A stretch of 64,000 bases of DNA from the NCBI RefSeq assembly GCF_014635545.1, contig NZ_BMDA01000003.1, forward strand, positions 186,001-250,000. Direction: 5' to 3'. The notes below the pieces were generated by a model. The model did not search any database, was not told the origin of the DNA, and saw only the letters and a list, made by a program, of their open reading frames with translations. Shown here one piece after another: positions 36,814 to 46,151 of the stretch. The position numbers and the translations under genes were made by a program. Source of the DNA: Acinetobacter courvalinii (GTDB lineage Bacteria > Pseudomonadota > Gammaproteobacteria > Pseudomonadales > Moraxellaceae). Numbering within the stretch: position 1 is the stretch's first letter; every line of letters starts with the position of its first letter.

Positions 36814-36910
36814 TTCTCTTGATATCAGTTTAAGAGAATGTTAGTTTTAACAAGTATTTTTATACTTGATCTCTGATACGAGATGCCATTAGAAAAATCA
36901 AAGATTTTTC

Positions 36911-36954
36911 TCTTGCGCTCAGACAAAGCTTCGCTTTGTTGATCCTCGCTCAGG
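36911..36954 (+). repeat. 44-bp hairpin repeat, copy 2
   Basis: Contains the acaaagc/gctttgt hairpin and matches 35283-35326 in reverse orientation (38/44). It is preceded by another hairpin, gaaaaatc/gatttttc, and its last two bases are the first two of tRNA-Val copy 3. Confidence 0.75.
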
Positions 36955-37028
36955 GCGCTTAGCTCAGTTGGTAGAGCGTCTGCCTTACAAGCAGAATGTC
37001 GGCGGTTCGATCCCGTCAGCGCCCACCA
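36953..37028 (+). tRNA. tRNA-Val (UAC), copy 3
   Basis: 76 nt with CCA, anticodon TAC, identical to copies 1 and 2. Last gene of the array. Confidence 0.97.
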
Positions 37029-37076
37029 TATATCTTCCCCAATCTCATATCATTGTAATCAATACAAAGTTATTTT

Positions 37077-37607
37077 ATGATTAGCATCAATAATGATTCT
37101 AATACGAAGTACTTTATGAGAAATCCTTATCAACGCAAGGCTGCGTCGAAATCTCAAGCTACATCTGCCAATTCTTCACTTAAAGACACTTACCGTCAGT
37201 TTATTCAAAATATTATTATGCAACGTCACGTGATAGCGCTCTATCATGACGGCTGGGCTTTATGTTCAACACCATCAGGTCAGCATGCATTATCGGTGTG
37301 GCAAAATAAAAGCTTGGCGAAATTACTGATTAAAGACAACTGGGCACAATACGAAATTCAGGAAGTACCCTTATTGGCTTTTATTGAGAAGATGATTCCA
37401 TTTTTAAAAGAAAATAATACCATCTTATCTTTAGATTTAACCCCTGAAGGGAATAACCTGCTGGTTAGCCCCGATGCTTTATTGTTAGATATTAAGAACT
37501 TTTTATACCAGATTTACTTACAACGACCCGATGTATTTGCTGAGTTAAAACTACCGTTACCGCGTGATATTCGTTTACATCAGCCAGCTTCATCCTCATT
37601 GGAATAG
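37077..37607 (+). CDS. DUF2750-like hypothetical protein
   Basis: A 176-residue soluble protein. The segment ALYHDGWALCSTPSGQHALSVWQNKSLAKLLIKDNWAQYEIQEVPLLAFIEKMIPFLKENN resembles DUF2750, whose members have W-x-L ... G ... lP-W and a later Trp. The N-terminal 40 residues are Ser/Asn/Lys-rich and probably disordered. The start may instead be ATG 37116 (MRNPYQRKA); neither has a clear ribosome site. It begins 49 bp after the last tRNA and could be transcribed with the array. Function unknown. Confidence 0.75.
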   Translation: MISINNDSNTKYFMRNPYQRKAASKSQATSANSSLKDTYRQFIQNIIMQRHVIALYHDGWALCSTPSGQHALSVWQNKSLAKLLIKDNWAQYEIQEVPLLAFIEKMIPFLKENNTILSLDLTPEGNNLLVSPDALLLDIKNFLYQIYLQRPDVFAELKLPLPRDIRLHQPASSSLE

Positions 37608-37619
37608 TAAAGGGCTCAA

Positions 37620-38405
37620 TCAATATTCATTCAGCAGCCAGCCACTGGCATAAGCAAAATATTCTCTTAACCAGGCGTTATAGCGTGTTGGCAATGGTGT
37701 GGTCGCTCCGAGCAGGGTAATATTACGATACCCTTGTTTTCTAGCAATGGCGGCAGCTCTTAAGGTGTGGAAATCACTGGTGACAATTGCAATCGGTTGC
37801 TGGATATTGATGTGTTGGGCTTGTAATAAAGTTTGACTATTTTTAAGGTTCAGTTCAGTGCTGGTACTTTTATCTTCCAGAATGATTTGTGACATAGGAA
37901 TATGATATTGCTGCTGTAAATAATCAGACATCACCACAGCTTCGCTTTCGGTTTCACCATAATCTATCCCACCTGTCAGCACCAGTTTTGCATCAGGCTG
38001 CGCTAAAGCTACAGGAGCCGCACGATCCAATCGTTTTGCCAGCGTCGCAGAAGGTTGTCCATTTTCTACGCCACTGCCTAAAACAATAATGGCTTTTACC
38101 GGTGCAACAGGTTGTGCTTCAGTAGTATTATCCGCAAGGTAATCAAAGAAATAGCCTAAGCTGACCAACCATGCCCAGAAACACAGCCAGCCAAAACGCC
38201 ACAGGCTATGCAGATGGAAGTGGTAGAAAAAGAAACGTTCAATATGATAATAGAAATAAGAATACAGACAGAAAAACAGTCCGAGCAATAGCGGGAGTAC
38301 AGTACCAATATGAATCTTTTTAAAGGCAATCAGAATTGCGCCATCTAAGAACAGAACTGAACCGATAAGGGCTAAAGCAAGACGAATCCATAAACTTATT
38401 TGCAT
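37620..38405 (-). CDS. DUF218/YdcF-like membrane protein
   Basis: A 261-residue protein. Four hydrophobic segments occupy the first 95 residues (IRLALALIGSVLFLDGAILIAF; VLPLLLGLFFCLYSYFYYH; LCFWAWLVSLGYFF). They precede a DUF218 domain beginning KAIIVLGSGVENGQPSATLAKRLDRAA, with LVLTGGIDYGETESEAVVM, ILEDKSTSTELNLKNS and IVTSDFHTLRAAAIARKQGY. The family includes ElyC and SanA, envelope proteins linked to peptidoglycan or lipid-carrier metabolism. The exact role here is unknown. ATG 38405 is preferred over an upstream start at 38447. Confidence 0.85.
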   Translation of the reverse strand: MQISLWIRLALALIGSVLFLDGAILIAFKKIHIGTVLPLLLGLFFCLYSYFYYHIERFFFYHFHLHSLWRFGWLCFWAWLVSLGYFFDYLADNTTEAQPVAPVKAIIVLGSGVENGQPSATLAKRLDRAAPVALAQPDAKLVLTGGIDYGETESEAVVMSDYLQQQYHIPMSQIILEDKSTSTELNLKNSQTLLQAQHINIQQPIAIVTSDFHTLRAAAIARKQGYRNITLLGATTPLPTRYNAWLREYFAYASGWLLNEY

Positions 38406-38482
38406 AATCTTAATTGTGTCGATTTGAACCGTGCTAAGTGTATGCAAAATTAAAAGAAAGGCAACACTGCGATTGTCTTATA

Positions 38483-38511
38483 AAAAAACGAGTGACTGGC
38501 ACTCGTTTTTT
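38483..38511 (-). terminator. intrinsic terminator after the PepSY reductase
   Basis: A 12-bp perfect stem (aaaaaacgagtg / cactcgtttttt) with a 5-base loop lies 12 bp past the stop codon. Confidence 0.92.
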
Positions 38512-38522
38512 AATGAGAAGGC

Positions 38523-41066
38523 TTAATAAACATCTCGACGATAACGGCCTGCTTGACGTAATTCATCCAGTTTTTGTTCACCGAGAATATCTGTTAAAGC
38601 TTGGTCTACACCTGAGGCCATGCCTTCGATGCTACCACAGACATAAATCACCGCACCTTGCTCGACCCATTTTACTAACTCGTCGGCATTATTCCATAGA
38701 ATATCTTGTACATAGATACGCTGTTGCTGATCACGTGAGAAGGCCAGATCAAGTCGTTGCAATGTGCCCATATTTAGCCAGGCTTGAATGGTTTCCTGAT
38801 AGAAGAAATCATGTTCGCGTTGACGTTCACCAAAGATCAGCCAGTTGGCAGTGTAATTTTGTCGGTTACGCTGCTGTAACAGACTCATTAAACCCGCAAT
38901 ACCGGTACCGTTACCAATACATAGAATTGGACGGTTATCATCAATCAAATGGAATGACTCATTGGTGCGGATACGTAGTGCGATTGCTTGTTTGAGCGGC
39001 GCATATTCGGTTAACCAGCCAGAACCCAAACCGAGTTGACGGTTATCATCATATTGTTGACGCACTACCAGTCTTAACAACTGTTGCGACGGGATACTGG
39101 CAATTGAATACTCACGCGTTGGCAAGGTTGGAAGCTGCTCCAGTAACTCTTCGATGCTATTGAAAGGTTGAGTTTCAACACGCAGGTTTTTATCCCACAG
39201 TACCTGTTCAACCGTCTGGTTGAGCGATTGCACAATAGTGTGTGTTGCAATCTGGTGTTTAGCTAAAAAGTTTTGGATCGCTATTGGGCTATTTGCGGGC
39301 TGAATTTCAGCAATATCACCAGCATGCCAAGTCATATCCGAAGCAGAGGTCAGTTCAATATTATAAGCCGCTTGACCTACACTATTTGGGTTGAGCAGGG
39401 TACGCGCACTTAACGTCCATTGATCAAAGACTTTCTCAATATTCATGGCATGTAATTCATGTCGGGTCACCACTGAAAGAGCTTGGTTCCAGCGCTGAAT
39501 ATCATGGGTATTGGCGTTATCTACCTCGATGAGATCAAAGAATGGCTGAGCCTGACATTGTTTTAACCATGCATCAACTGCATAACCGAAGCTGCAATAA
39601 CTTTCTGGATATTCTTTGGAGCCCAGCGCAAGCACGGCATATTGCATCTGGCTGAGATCAAGCTTTTGCTGCATCAGTTTTTTGCTAAAACCTGAGGCGA
39701 GATCGGGTGCTTCACCAGTCCCGTAGGTACTGATCACAAATAAAACCTGTGCTGCTTGTAGCAGGTCCTGTTCAGTCAGTTGCTGGATCGGTTTAACGGT
39801 TGTTGGTTGTTGTGCTTCTTGCAGGCTCGTCGCTGTACGCCATGCCAGTTGCTCTGCCACACCGGTTTGAGAAGCATAAGTGATCAGCCAAGGTTGCGCA
39901 TTCGGGTCAATCTGTTGAGTGCTGAGGGATTGACGTGCGGCTTGGGTCAGCTTCTTCTGTTTACGGCGTTTTAAATACAACATCCAGCCGGTCACAAAAA
40001 ACAGCGGCATGCTGAGTGACGCCAGCATGGCAATAAATTGATAGGTCGAACCAAAGAAACTGCCACGATGTACAGGCAGCATACTGCTCATGATTTTTTC
40101 ATTGAGCTTTTTATCTTCATACAGTTCAAGTTTTTCAAACTGTTGATCTTGGTAATTATAGATGGCTTGGTTACGTGCGCGCTCATGCTGTGGAATTGCA
40201 TCGACAAAAGATACTTCAACTTTGGCATCGTCACGCTTTGGAACAGTTAAGGTCAGGCTTGAATATTCACGTCCGATTTGAGCATTGACGCCCGTCCAGC
40301 TCTGGGTCAGGATGCGGTCGACCTGCTCGGTTGTTAAAGCTTGTTGTTTATGTTTTCTATTTCCAGATTCATTGTGCTGTTGGTTACGTTGCGGTTGTTC
40401 AACGCCCATGACTTTGAACATCCCCGCACGCCACCAGTCATAGGACCAGTATAGGCCTGTGCAAGCAAACAGCAGAAAGAATATCACCACCCATGTGCCG
40501 ACAACGGCATGTAAATCCCAGATGAAATTACGGCCTTTTAACTTGGGTTTAATGAAGAACCATTGTTTAAAGCTATGCTTCTTGGGAAAACGTAAATACA
40601 GACCACTCAATACAAAGAAAATCAGCATCAGGGTAGAGGCGCCAGTAATCTGTGCCCCAAATTCACCTGCCGTTAAATTACGGTGTAAACGTTGAATAAA
40701 TTGCAACGTATCGCGACCTTTAATATCAGGTAAAACTTCCGCTGTATATGGGTTGACCATCATGTTATAGCCACGGCGCGCACCTTCTTTTTTGATATTG
40801 ACGGTGGAGGACGCAGCGGGATCAGCAGCAATGGTAATACTGTTAATTTCAATTTCTGGTTGTTGTTGATTGAAATGTTGATAAAGCTGGGCAGGGGTTA
40901 ATTTGGGTGTTTGAGCCACTTCAACAACATAGCTGTCCTGATTGATCCATTTAAGGATTTGTGGCTCATATGAGTAAATCGCCCCTGTAACTCCCATTAA
41001 AGAGAGAATAAGCCCCGCGGTGATCCCTAAAAACCAGTGTATCTGGAAGAAAACTTTTTTAAACAT
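38523..41066 (-). CDS. PepSY-flavodoxin-FNR membrane reductase
   Basis: An 847-residue fusion. The N-terminal PepSY-associated membrane part has four TM helices (near residues 5-30, 140-165, 190-215 and 345-370) with periplasmic PepSY domains. A flavodoxin domain starts ITYASQTGVAEQLAWRTA, with STYGTGEAPDLASGF and LGSKEYPESYCSFGYAVD. Then comes a CysJ/cytochrome-P450-reductase-like FAD/NADPH module (REYSIASIPSQQ; IGNGTGIAGLMSLL; VYVCGSIEGMASGVDQAL; C-terminal YRRDVY). Electrons should flow NADPH-FAD-FMN-membrane haem or periplasmic acceptor. Related PepSY_TM reductases reduce ferric siderophores; that role is inferred. ATG 41066 replaces a TTG two codons earlier. No receptor gene is adjacent. 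Confidence 0.85.
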   Translation of the reverse strand: MFKKVFFQIHWFLGITAGLILSLMGVTGAIYSYEPQILKWINQDSYVVEVAQTPKLTPAQLYQHFNQQQPEIEINSITIAADPAASSTVNIKKEGARRGYNMMVNPYTAEVLPDIKGRDTLQFIQRLHRNLTAGEFGAQITGASTLMLIFFVLSGLYLRFPKKHSFKQWFFIKPKLKGRNFIWDLHAVVGTWVVIFFLLFACTGLYWSYDWWRAGMFKVMGVEQPQRNQQHNESGNRKHKQQALTTEQVDRILTQSWTGVNAQIGREYSSLTLTVPKRDDAKVEVSFVDAIPQHERARNQAIYNYQDQQFEKLELYEDKKLNEKIMSSMLPVHRGSFFGSTYQFIAMLASLSMPLFFVTGWMLYLKRRKQKKLTQAARQSLSTQQIDPNAQPWLITYASQTGVAEQLAWRTATSLQEAQQPTTVKPIQQLTEQDLLQAAQVLFVISTYGTGEAPDLASGFSKKLMQQKLDLSQMQYAVLALGSKEYPESYCSFGYAVDAWLKQCQAQPFFDLIEVDNANTHDIQRWNQALSVVTRHELHAMNIEKVFDQWTLSARTLLNPNSVGQAAYNIELTSASDMTWHAGDIAEIQPANSPIAIQNFLAKHQIATHTIVQSLNQTVEQVLWDKNLRVETQPFNSIEELLEQLPTLPTREYSIASIPSQQLLRLVVRQQYDDNRQLGLGSGWLTEYAPLKQAIALRIRTNESFHLIDDNRPILCIGNGTGIAGLMSLLQQRNRQNYTANWLIFGERQREHDFFYQETIQAWLNMGTLQRLDLAFSRDQQQRIYVQDILWNNADELVKWVEQGAVIYVCGSIEGMASGVDQALTDILGEQKLDELRQAGRYRRDVY

Positions 41067-41185
41067 GGTCAAAAAATGTAAATAGAGTGGAATTCATGTA
41101 AAAAATTATAACTCAAGAATAAGAATACAATGTGGATTTTGCAGGTAATATTGATTTTGATTCTCATTTATTTTATGGGCAATAA

Positions 41186-41212
41186 AAAACCTCTCATGGT
41201 GAGAGGTTTTTG
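41186..41212 (-). terminator. intrinsic terminator after the YcxB-like gene
   Basis: A 12-bp perfect stem (aaaaacctctca / tgagaggttttt) with a 3-base loop, 13 bp from the stop. Confidence 0.92.
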
Positions 41213-41224
41213 TTCATCCGTGTC

Positions 41225-41809
41225 TTAAATCGATTTAGGCGCGCCTACAGTTTCATTTAAGTGCTTGCGAACGGTATTAAAAGAAAAGTTCTTTGAATCC
41301 ATACGCTTTGGCAAGATGTAAGCCCCTTGTTGTTGTTCACCTTTAGGCGTTTTTACCTTGAAGTTCACCAGGATAAAGTCAGGAGAGCTATACCATTCAT
41401 AGATATCTTTCCAGCCAATGGTAGCAGTACCTTCTTGTAGGCCCATTTTTTGGCGCATCACGATCCCGTGTGGTTGTACACCTAAACGTAAGCCTTTAAT
41501 TTCCTGAACAGGGAATTCGGTCATCTTGCGTTTCACGTACCATTCCAGACCAAATTTCTTGATCAGATAAAACAGCACCACCCCTACAATCACCACCCAG
41601 CACAGTACGGTTGAGTAGGTTGAGTAATATTTAATAAGTCCTGCTGCAACCAAGGAAAGCACCACAAGTGCAATCATAATCATCCATGCTTTGCGGCTGA
41701 ATTTGTTGGTACTACGCCAAATCATAAGTTGAGCTTGACGTTGTTCAGCTTCAGAAACTTCGTAAGGAACAGGTTGTAGCGTATAAGCGTATAGCGTTTT
41801 GGCGGTCAT
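41225..41809 (-). CDS. YcxB-like membrane protein
   Basis: A 194-residue protein with two adjacent TM helices (AWMIMIALVVLSLVAAGLIKYY; VLCWVVIVGVVLFYLIKKF) at about residues 60-105. A cytoplasmic beta-rich domain follows (LGVQPHGIVMRQKMGLQEGTATIGWKDIYEWYSSPDFILVNFKVKTPKGEQQQGAYILPKRM). The two-TM plus PH-like layout resembles YcxB/YcxB-like C-terminal families. No function is known. Terminator-bounded single gene. Confidence 0.7.
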   Translation of the reverse strand: MTAKTLYAYTLQPVPYEVSEAEQRQAQLMIWRSTNKFSRKAWMIMIALVVLSLVAAGLIKYYSTYSTVLCWVVIVGVVLFYLIKKFGLEWYVKRKMTEFPVQEIKGLRLGVQPHGIVMRQKMGLQEGTATIGWKDIYEWYSSPDFILVNFKVKTPKGEQQQGAYILPKRMDSKNFSFNTVRKHLNETVGAPKSI

Positions 41810-41887
41810 AGTGTAAAAAATGAGTCTAGAACTGGGTTAAGTTTAACACCTATTGGCATGCAAAGATATTATGCCAATGGCGAATGA

Positions 41888-44062
41888 TTAGAGCGATGCA
41901 TACTCGGTGCCGTCTTCATGGGGTTCATGACTCAGGCTTTGTTTCAGCATACTCAAACGGGTGAGTACGCCCAGCATCAGTGACAGTTGTTGCAAGATAA
42001 TCAATGAATTCTGTTCATTTTCCTCATTGCGGCTTAAACGGTCACGAATGGCTTGCATCATATTCTGTGCAGATAAATCAGGCACTTCGTCTCTGAGTAA
42101 CGCACCCTGAATATCATCCAGTGCCTGATCCAGTAAGGACAGCACTTCCTGATCCTGAATTTTTTCACGGTGCGCACCCAAGGCAGCGATATAACTTAAA
42201 AAGGTATGGCTGAGACAGAGAAATTCGAAGGCCAGACTTTTCTGGTTAACATCAATATTCGGTTCGGTGGCAATGGTTGAAATCAGTGATGCCACTTCTG
42301 CATCGGTATTATGGGCCGCCCGACGTACCACCCGATAATTCAGGGCATTATTACGACCATGATGATATTGCGCGACCACTTCACTCAGGTATTGACATTG
42401 GGCCTGTAAAGAACGGCGGATTGAACGGGGCAGTCTACGGAACTTCCAGTCTGGCCAGATAAAACTCACACCAAACCAGGCCAGCGCGCAACCGAGCACG
42501 GTATCAATAAAGCGGGGAAAACCTGCTGCAAAGGCAGAGCCATCCAGATTGAAGTTGATCAAGGCCAGAATGGTAATAAAGGCCGTGGCTTGTGCATATT
42601 GCTTACTGCGCAGTTCTAAAAATAGCACACCGCTCAGCACCAGCATGACCAGTTGTCCTTCAATGGAAGGAATAAAGTAGATTATCGCAAGACCGACAAT
42701 AATACCAACCAATGTACCGATAATCCGTAAATAGAGGCGGCGTTTGGTGGCGTTAAAATTCGGTTGGCAGACGAACAGCGCCGTTAACATGATCCAGTAA
42801 CCGTATGCGATATCGGTCATCTGGATAAACACATAGCCAATAAATAGCACAATGGATAAACGTACAGCATGACGGAACAATACCGATTCAGGAGAAAGAT
42901 GCTGTTTTACACGGACAATAATGTCATTCCAGCCTTTGAGATCATCATCTTTCAGCTGGCTTTCTGCATGTTGGGCATTGATCTTTTGCAGATTGCGTTC
43001 GGTTTCCAGATTCTGTAATTGCGCATCAATCGATTTCAGGTTCTGATACAGCGCAAACAGGGCATTAATCCGCACCTGATCATAATGTCCATCTTGCCGC
43101 AACTTTTCCAGAGAGGTGCGTAAATTTTCAAAACTATGCTTAAAGCGTTTGTTATGCACATAACGGGTACGACTTAAAATCGATTGAGACAGATCCTGAC
43201 AGGCTTTGCCCTGAATCGACAGGATGCGCTGGAAGCGGAACAGGATGTCACTATGCTGGAACACTTTGGCCAGTTTCTGATAATCAATATGCGCTGAATC
43301 GGCACGTTCATGAATATCTTGCGCCACAAAATAATATTGCAGGCTGCGTCGGGTATCTTTTTGACCGCGGTCACCTTTGAGTCGGGTTAACAAGGACATG
43401 CGCAGATCATTAAAGATCGCCACCAGCTTGCCATTTTCCATGGCAATATCAATCATGCTTTGTTGATAACTGGATGGGGTCATGTCGACATCAAACAGGT
43501 TGGACTTGGCAAACAGAAAACTTCCCAGCGCTGAATAAGATGCCGAAAGCTGATCCCGGACTTTTCGTACCGGGAACAGCAGGAAACTGATGGTAGAGAG
43601 TAGGCCATACCAGGCCGCACCTGCAACCAGAAGCGTGGGTTGAACATACCATTGCTCAAATAAATGTACGCCTAGCATGGTATAGACGGAAGTCACCAGA
43701 CAGCCGTACGCAATGGTGGCATAACGTCTTCCCAGCGAGCCAAGCAAGATCCAGCCGATACAGGAAGCAATCAGGCCGATTGCAAAGGCAACCGGATAAG
43801 GGAATAACAGTTGAACCGATGCAGCGGTGATAAAAAATCCGATATAGGTATAAATCAGATTCATGATGCGCACAGAAAAGCGGTCATCAATATCACTAAT
43901 CGCTGCAGCAACCACACCGAGGGTTAAGGGAATGGTGGCGAGTTGATAATCGAGTAAATAAGGAACGAAAGCTGTTCCGGTAAAGGCAATCAGCATACGC
44001 ACGTTATACATCAACGTGGTGTTATAGGTTGTTTGTTTTAAACGTCCGAACCAAGGATTCAA
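41888..44062 (-). CDS. YccS/FUSC family transporter-like protein
   Basis: A 724-residue inner-membrane protein with the FUSC double layout. An N-terminal set of six TM helices (residues about 20-165) and a soluble helical middle domain (about 190-395, LRTSLEKLRQDGHYDQVRINALFALYQNLKSI) are followed by a second TM set (about 405-545, HAVRLSIVLFIGYVFIQMTDIAYGYWIMLTALFVCQPNFNATKRRLYLRIIGTLVGI). A cytoplasmic tail ends the protein. This is the E. coli YccS type (TIGR01666-like), related to aromatic acid exporters (AaeB). The substrate is unknown. Confidence 0.88.
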   Translation of the reverse strand: MNPWFGRLKQTTYNTTLMYNVRMLIAFTGTAFVPYLLDYQLATIPLTLGVVAAAISDIDDRFSVRIMNLIYTYIGFFITAASVQLLFPYPVAFAIGLIASCIGWILLGSLGRRYATIAYGCLVTSVYTMLGVHLFEQWYVQPTLLVAGAAWYGLLSTISFLLFPVRKVRDQLSASYSALGSFLFAKSNLFDVDMTPSSYQQSMIDIAMENGKLVAIFNDLRMSLLTRLKGDRGQKDTRRSLQYYFVAQDIHERADSAHIDYQKLAKVFQHSDILFRFQRILSIQGKACQDLSQSILSRTRYVHNKRFKHSFENLRTSLEKLRQDGHYDQVRINALFALYQNLKSIDAQLQNLETERNLQKINAQHAESQLKDDDLKGWNDIIVRVKQHLSPESVLFRHAVRLSIVLFIGYVFIQMTDIAYGYWIMLTALFVCQPNFNATKRRLYLRIIGTLVGIIVGLAIIYFIPSIEGQLVMLVLSGVLFLELRSKQYAQATAFITILALINFNLDGSAFAAGFPRFIDTVLGCALAWFGVSFIWPDWKFRRLPRSIRRSLQAQCQYLSEVVAQYHHGRNNALNYRVVRRAAHNTDAEVASLISTIATEPNIDVNQKSLAFEFLCLSHTFLSYIAALGAHREKIQDQEVLSLLDQALDDIQGALLRDEVPDLSAQNMMQAIRDRLSRNEENEQNSLIILQQLSLMLGVLTRLSMLKQSLSHEPHEDGTEYASL

Positions 44063-44205
44063 GGGTTGTCCTTCTTGTATTCTACAATTGAATTTTCATC
44101 GTGGCTGTTCACAGGGTTAAAGTGTTCGCAGACGTTAATATTATGCACAAAACTGATGGGGATGCTAAGCTTAGAATATTCCAAAATTTGTTAAAGTGGG
44201 GCAGT

Positions 44206-45420
44206 ATGCAGGCCGAGCAAACCAATCAACGTCAATATTCAACAGCATGGATTATGTTGCTTGCTTTGTTAACTGCGTTAGGGCCGTTATCGATTGATAT
44301 GTATTTACCCGCATTGCCGCAAATGGCCAATGAATTTGGGGTAAGTACACAAATGGTTGCCAATACCTTGCCTGCCTATTTCTTGGGTCTGGCGATGGGT
44401 CAACTGATTTATGGTCCGGTCAGTGACCGGATTGGGCGTAAAAAGCCGCTTTATTTTGGCTTGGCACTATATGCCATCGCCAGTCTGGCGTGTGTCTTTG
44501 CAAGCAATGAATGGGCCTTGATCGCAGCCCGTATTTTCCAGGCTTTAGGCGGCTGTGTCGGGGTTGTAATGGCGCGTGCTGCAATCCGTGACCGTCTGGA
44601 TATGCAGGGTTCTGCACAGGCATTTTCCAGCATGATGATTGTGATGGGGCTGGCGCCCATTCTGGCACCCATCTTTGGGGCATGGATTCTCAACTTTTTT
44701 CCGTGGCAAGCGATTTTCATTACCTTGGCGCTGATCGGGGTAATATGCTGGCTCTGTGTGCATTTCTTCTTTAAAGAATCTTTGCCGGTTGAGCGCCGTT
44801 TAAAATTATCGGTCTATCAGGTGACCACGCTATATGCGGCGATCTTAAAAGATGAGAGTTTCCGTGTGCCGATGTTTGCAGGCTGCTTAACTGGTGCGGC
44901 CTTATTCTGTTATATCAGCTCGGCTTCTGCGGTTTTTATGGGACAGTATGGCTTATCTCAACAACATTTCTCTTATGCCTTTGCCTTAAATGCAGCAGGC
45001 ATCATGCTGATGTCCTCGATTAATAAACACCTGAATACCCGTATGGGCATTTTCCAGCGTTTAAAACTGGGAGGCGCGATTCAGTGTTTTGGAGCCTTGA
45101 TTGTACTAGGCGCAGGGCTGATGGCAGATGCACCTTTAGCCTTACTGATGCCGGGCTTGTTTTTGGTGGTCTCCGGGATTGGTTTAACCGGGCCGAATGC
45201 CATGGCTTTGGCCATGTCTCAACAGGGCGCGCGTGCAGGTACAGCCAGTGCAATTATGGGCAGTATGCAATTTGCCTGCGGTTTACTGGCTGGGATCATC
45301 CTGAATTTCCTGTTCTGGAAAGCATCGCTGAATATGGGCATCATGATGTTGTTATTTACCAGCGCCGGCTTCTTTGCCATCTTAAAAGTCGGTAAACAAC
45401 AAAGCAGTATCTCTGGTTAA
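44206..45420 (+). CDS. Bcr/CflA-type MFS drug exporter
   Basis: A 404-residue, 12-TM major facilitator of the DHA1 Bcr/CflA group. The hallmark first helix is TALGPLSIDMYLPALPQMANEFGVS, motif A is GQLIYGPVSDRIGRKKPLYFGLALY, and motif C is MGLAPILAPIFGAWILNFFPWQ. The family exports bicyclomycin, chloramphenicol or other small molecules by proton antiport; the substrate here is not known. ATG 44206 starts the conserved N-terminus. An in-frame extension to 44101 lacks a plausible signal and is rejected. Confidence 0.88.
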   Translation: MQAEQTNQRQYSTAWIMLLALLTALGPLSIDMYLPALPQMANEFGVSTQMVANTLPAYFLGLAMGQLIYGPVSDRIGRKKPLYFGLALYAIASLACVFASNEWALIAARIFQALGGCVGVVMARAAIRDRLDMQGSAQAFSSMMIVMGLAPILAPIFGAWILNFFPWQAIFITLALIGVICWLCVHFFFKESLPVERRLKLSVYQVTTLYAAILKDESFRVPMFAGCLTGAALFCYISSASAVFMGQYGLSQQHFSYAFALNAAGIMLMSSINKHLNTRMGIFQRLKLGGAIQCFGALIVLGAGLMADAPLALLMPGLFLVVSGIGLTGPNAMALAMSQQGARAGTASAIMGSMQFACGLLAGIILNFLFWKASLNMGIMMLLFTSAGFFAILKVGKQQSSISG

Positions 45421-45446
45421 AGAAATACTGCTGCATCTCGGATGGT

Positions 45447-46151
45447 TTAATCTAAAAAGACAGTGAAGTTTTCAACAGGCTCACGTGGCGTAATGAAAGT
45501 ATTCACAATATGGTCAGGGTCGGCATAACCCAAGGCAATGGTACACACCAGTTCTTCATCTTCTGGCGCGCCCAGAATATCCAGAACGATCGGGTGGAAA
45601 TGATTCCAGGCTGCTTGCGGGCAGGTATCCAGTCCACGGGCCTTGGCGGCCACCATGACATTCTGCAACATCATGGAAATATCCATTTTTGAACCGATGC
45701 CCATGATTTTATTCACGGTAAAATACAGGGCGACCGGCGCATCAAATAGCTGGAAGTTACGCAGCTGTTGCGCTGCCATTTTCTCTTTTTCACCTTTCTG
45801 GATACCCAGCAAGCCATAGAGACCCCAGCCATTGGCACGACGACGATCGATAAATGGTGAAATCCAGGTTTCAGGGTAGTAAGCAAAGGTCTCCTGATAT
45901 TGTGCGGCCAGTTCTGGTTTTTGTAGAAGTTCGATTTGTGCAGCGCACACACGGTCAATCATTTCGGCACGTTTTTGTCCAGTGACCACATAGACTTTCC
46001 AAGGCTGAACGTTGGTCCCAGAAGGGGCACGGCTGGCGACAGTCAGGATGTCTTTAATGGTTTGGGTGTCCACAGGGGTATCTAAAAATGCACGTACCGA
46101 ATGACGAGAGGTAATGGCCTCGTCCACCAGGCGGACTTGTTCCGTGTTCAT
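45447..46151 (-). CDS. nitroreductase family oxidoreductase
   Basis: An FMN-dependent nitroreductase-fold protein of 234 residues. The FMN-phosphate motif is ITSRHSVRAFLDTPVD, followed by VASRAPSGTNVQPWKVYVVTG. The C-terminal part has AWNHFHPIVLDILGAPEDEELVCTIALGYADPDHIVNTFITPREPVE. The family reduces nitroaromatics, quinones or flavins with NAD(P)H; the physiological substrate is unknown. ATG 46151 follows taggag at a good distance. It is convergent with the MFS gene, 26 bp apart. Confidence 0.88.
   Translation of the reverse strand: MNTEQVRLVDEAITSRHSVRAFLDTPVDTQTIKDILTVASRAPSGTNVQPWKVYVVTGQKRAEMIDRVCAAQIELLQKPELAAQYQETFAYYPETWISPFIDRRRANGWGLYGLLGIQKGEKEKMAAQQLRNFQLFDAPVALYFTVNKIMGIGSKMDISMMLQNVMVAAKARGLDTCPQAAWNHFHPIVLDILGAPEDEELVCTIALGYADPDHIVNTFITPREPVENFTVFLD

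Noticed and set aside
36224-37028. Regular repeats resembling a CRISPR array
   Set aside because: The repeated units fold as tRNA-Val and tRNA-Asp with CCA ends; spacing is irregular and there are no cas genes.
44101-44205. 35-codon N-terminal extension of the Bcr/CflA exporter
   Set aside because: The family begins at the first TM helix just after ATG 44206; the extension overlaps the divergent promoter region and has no ribosome site.
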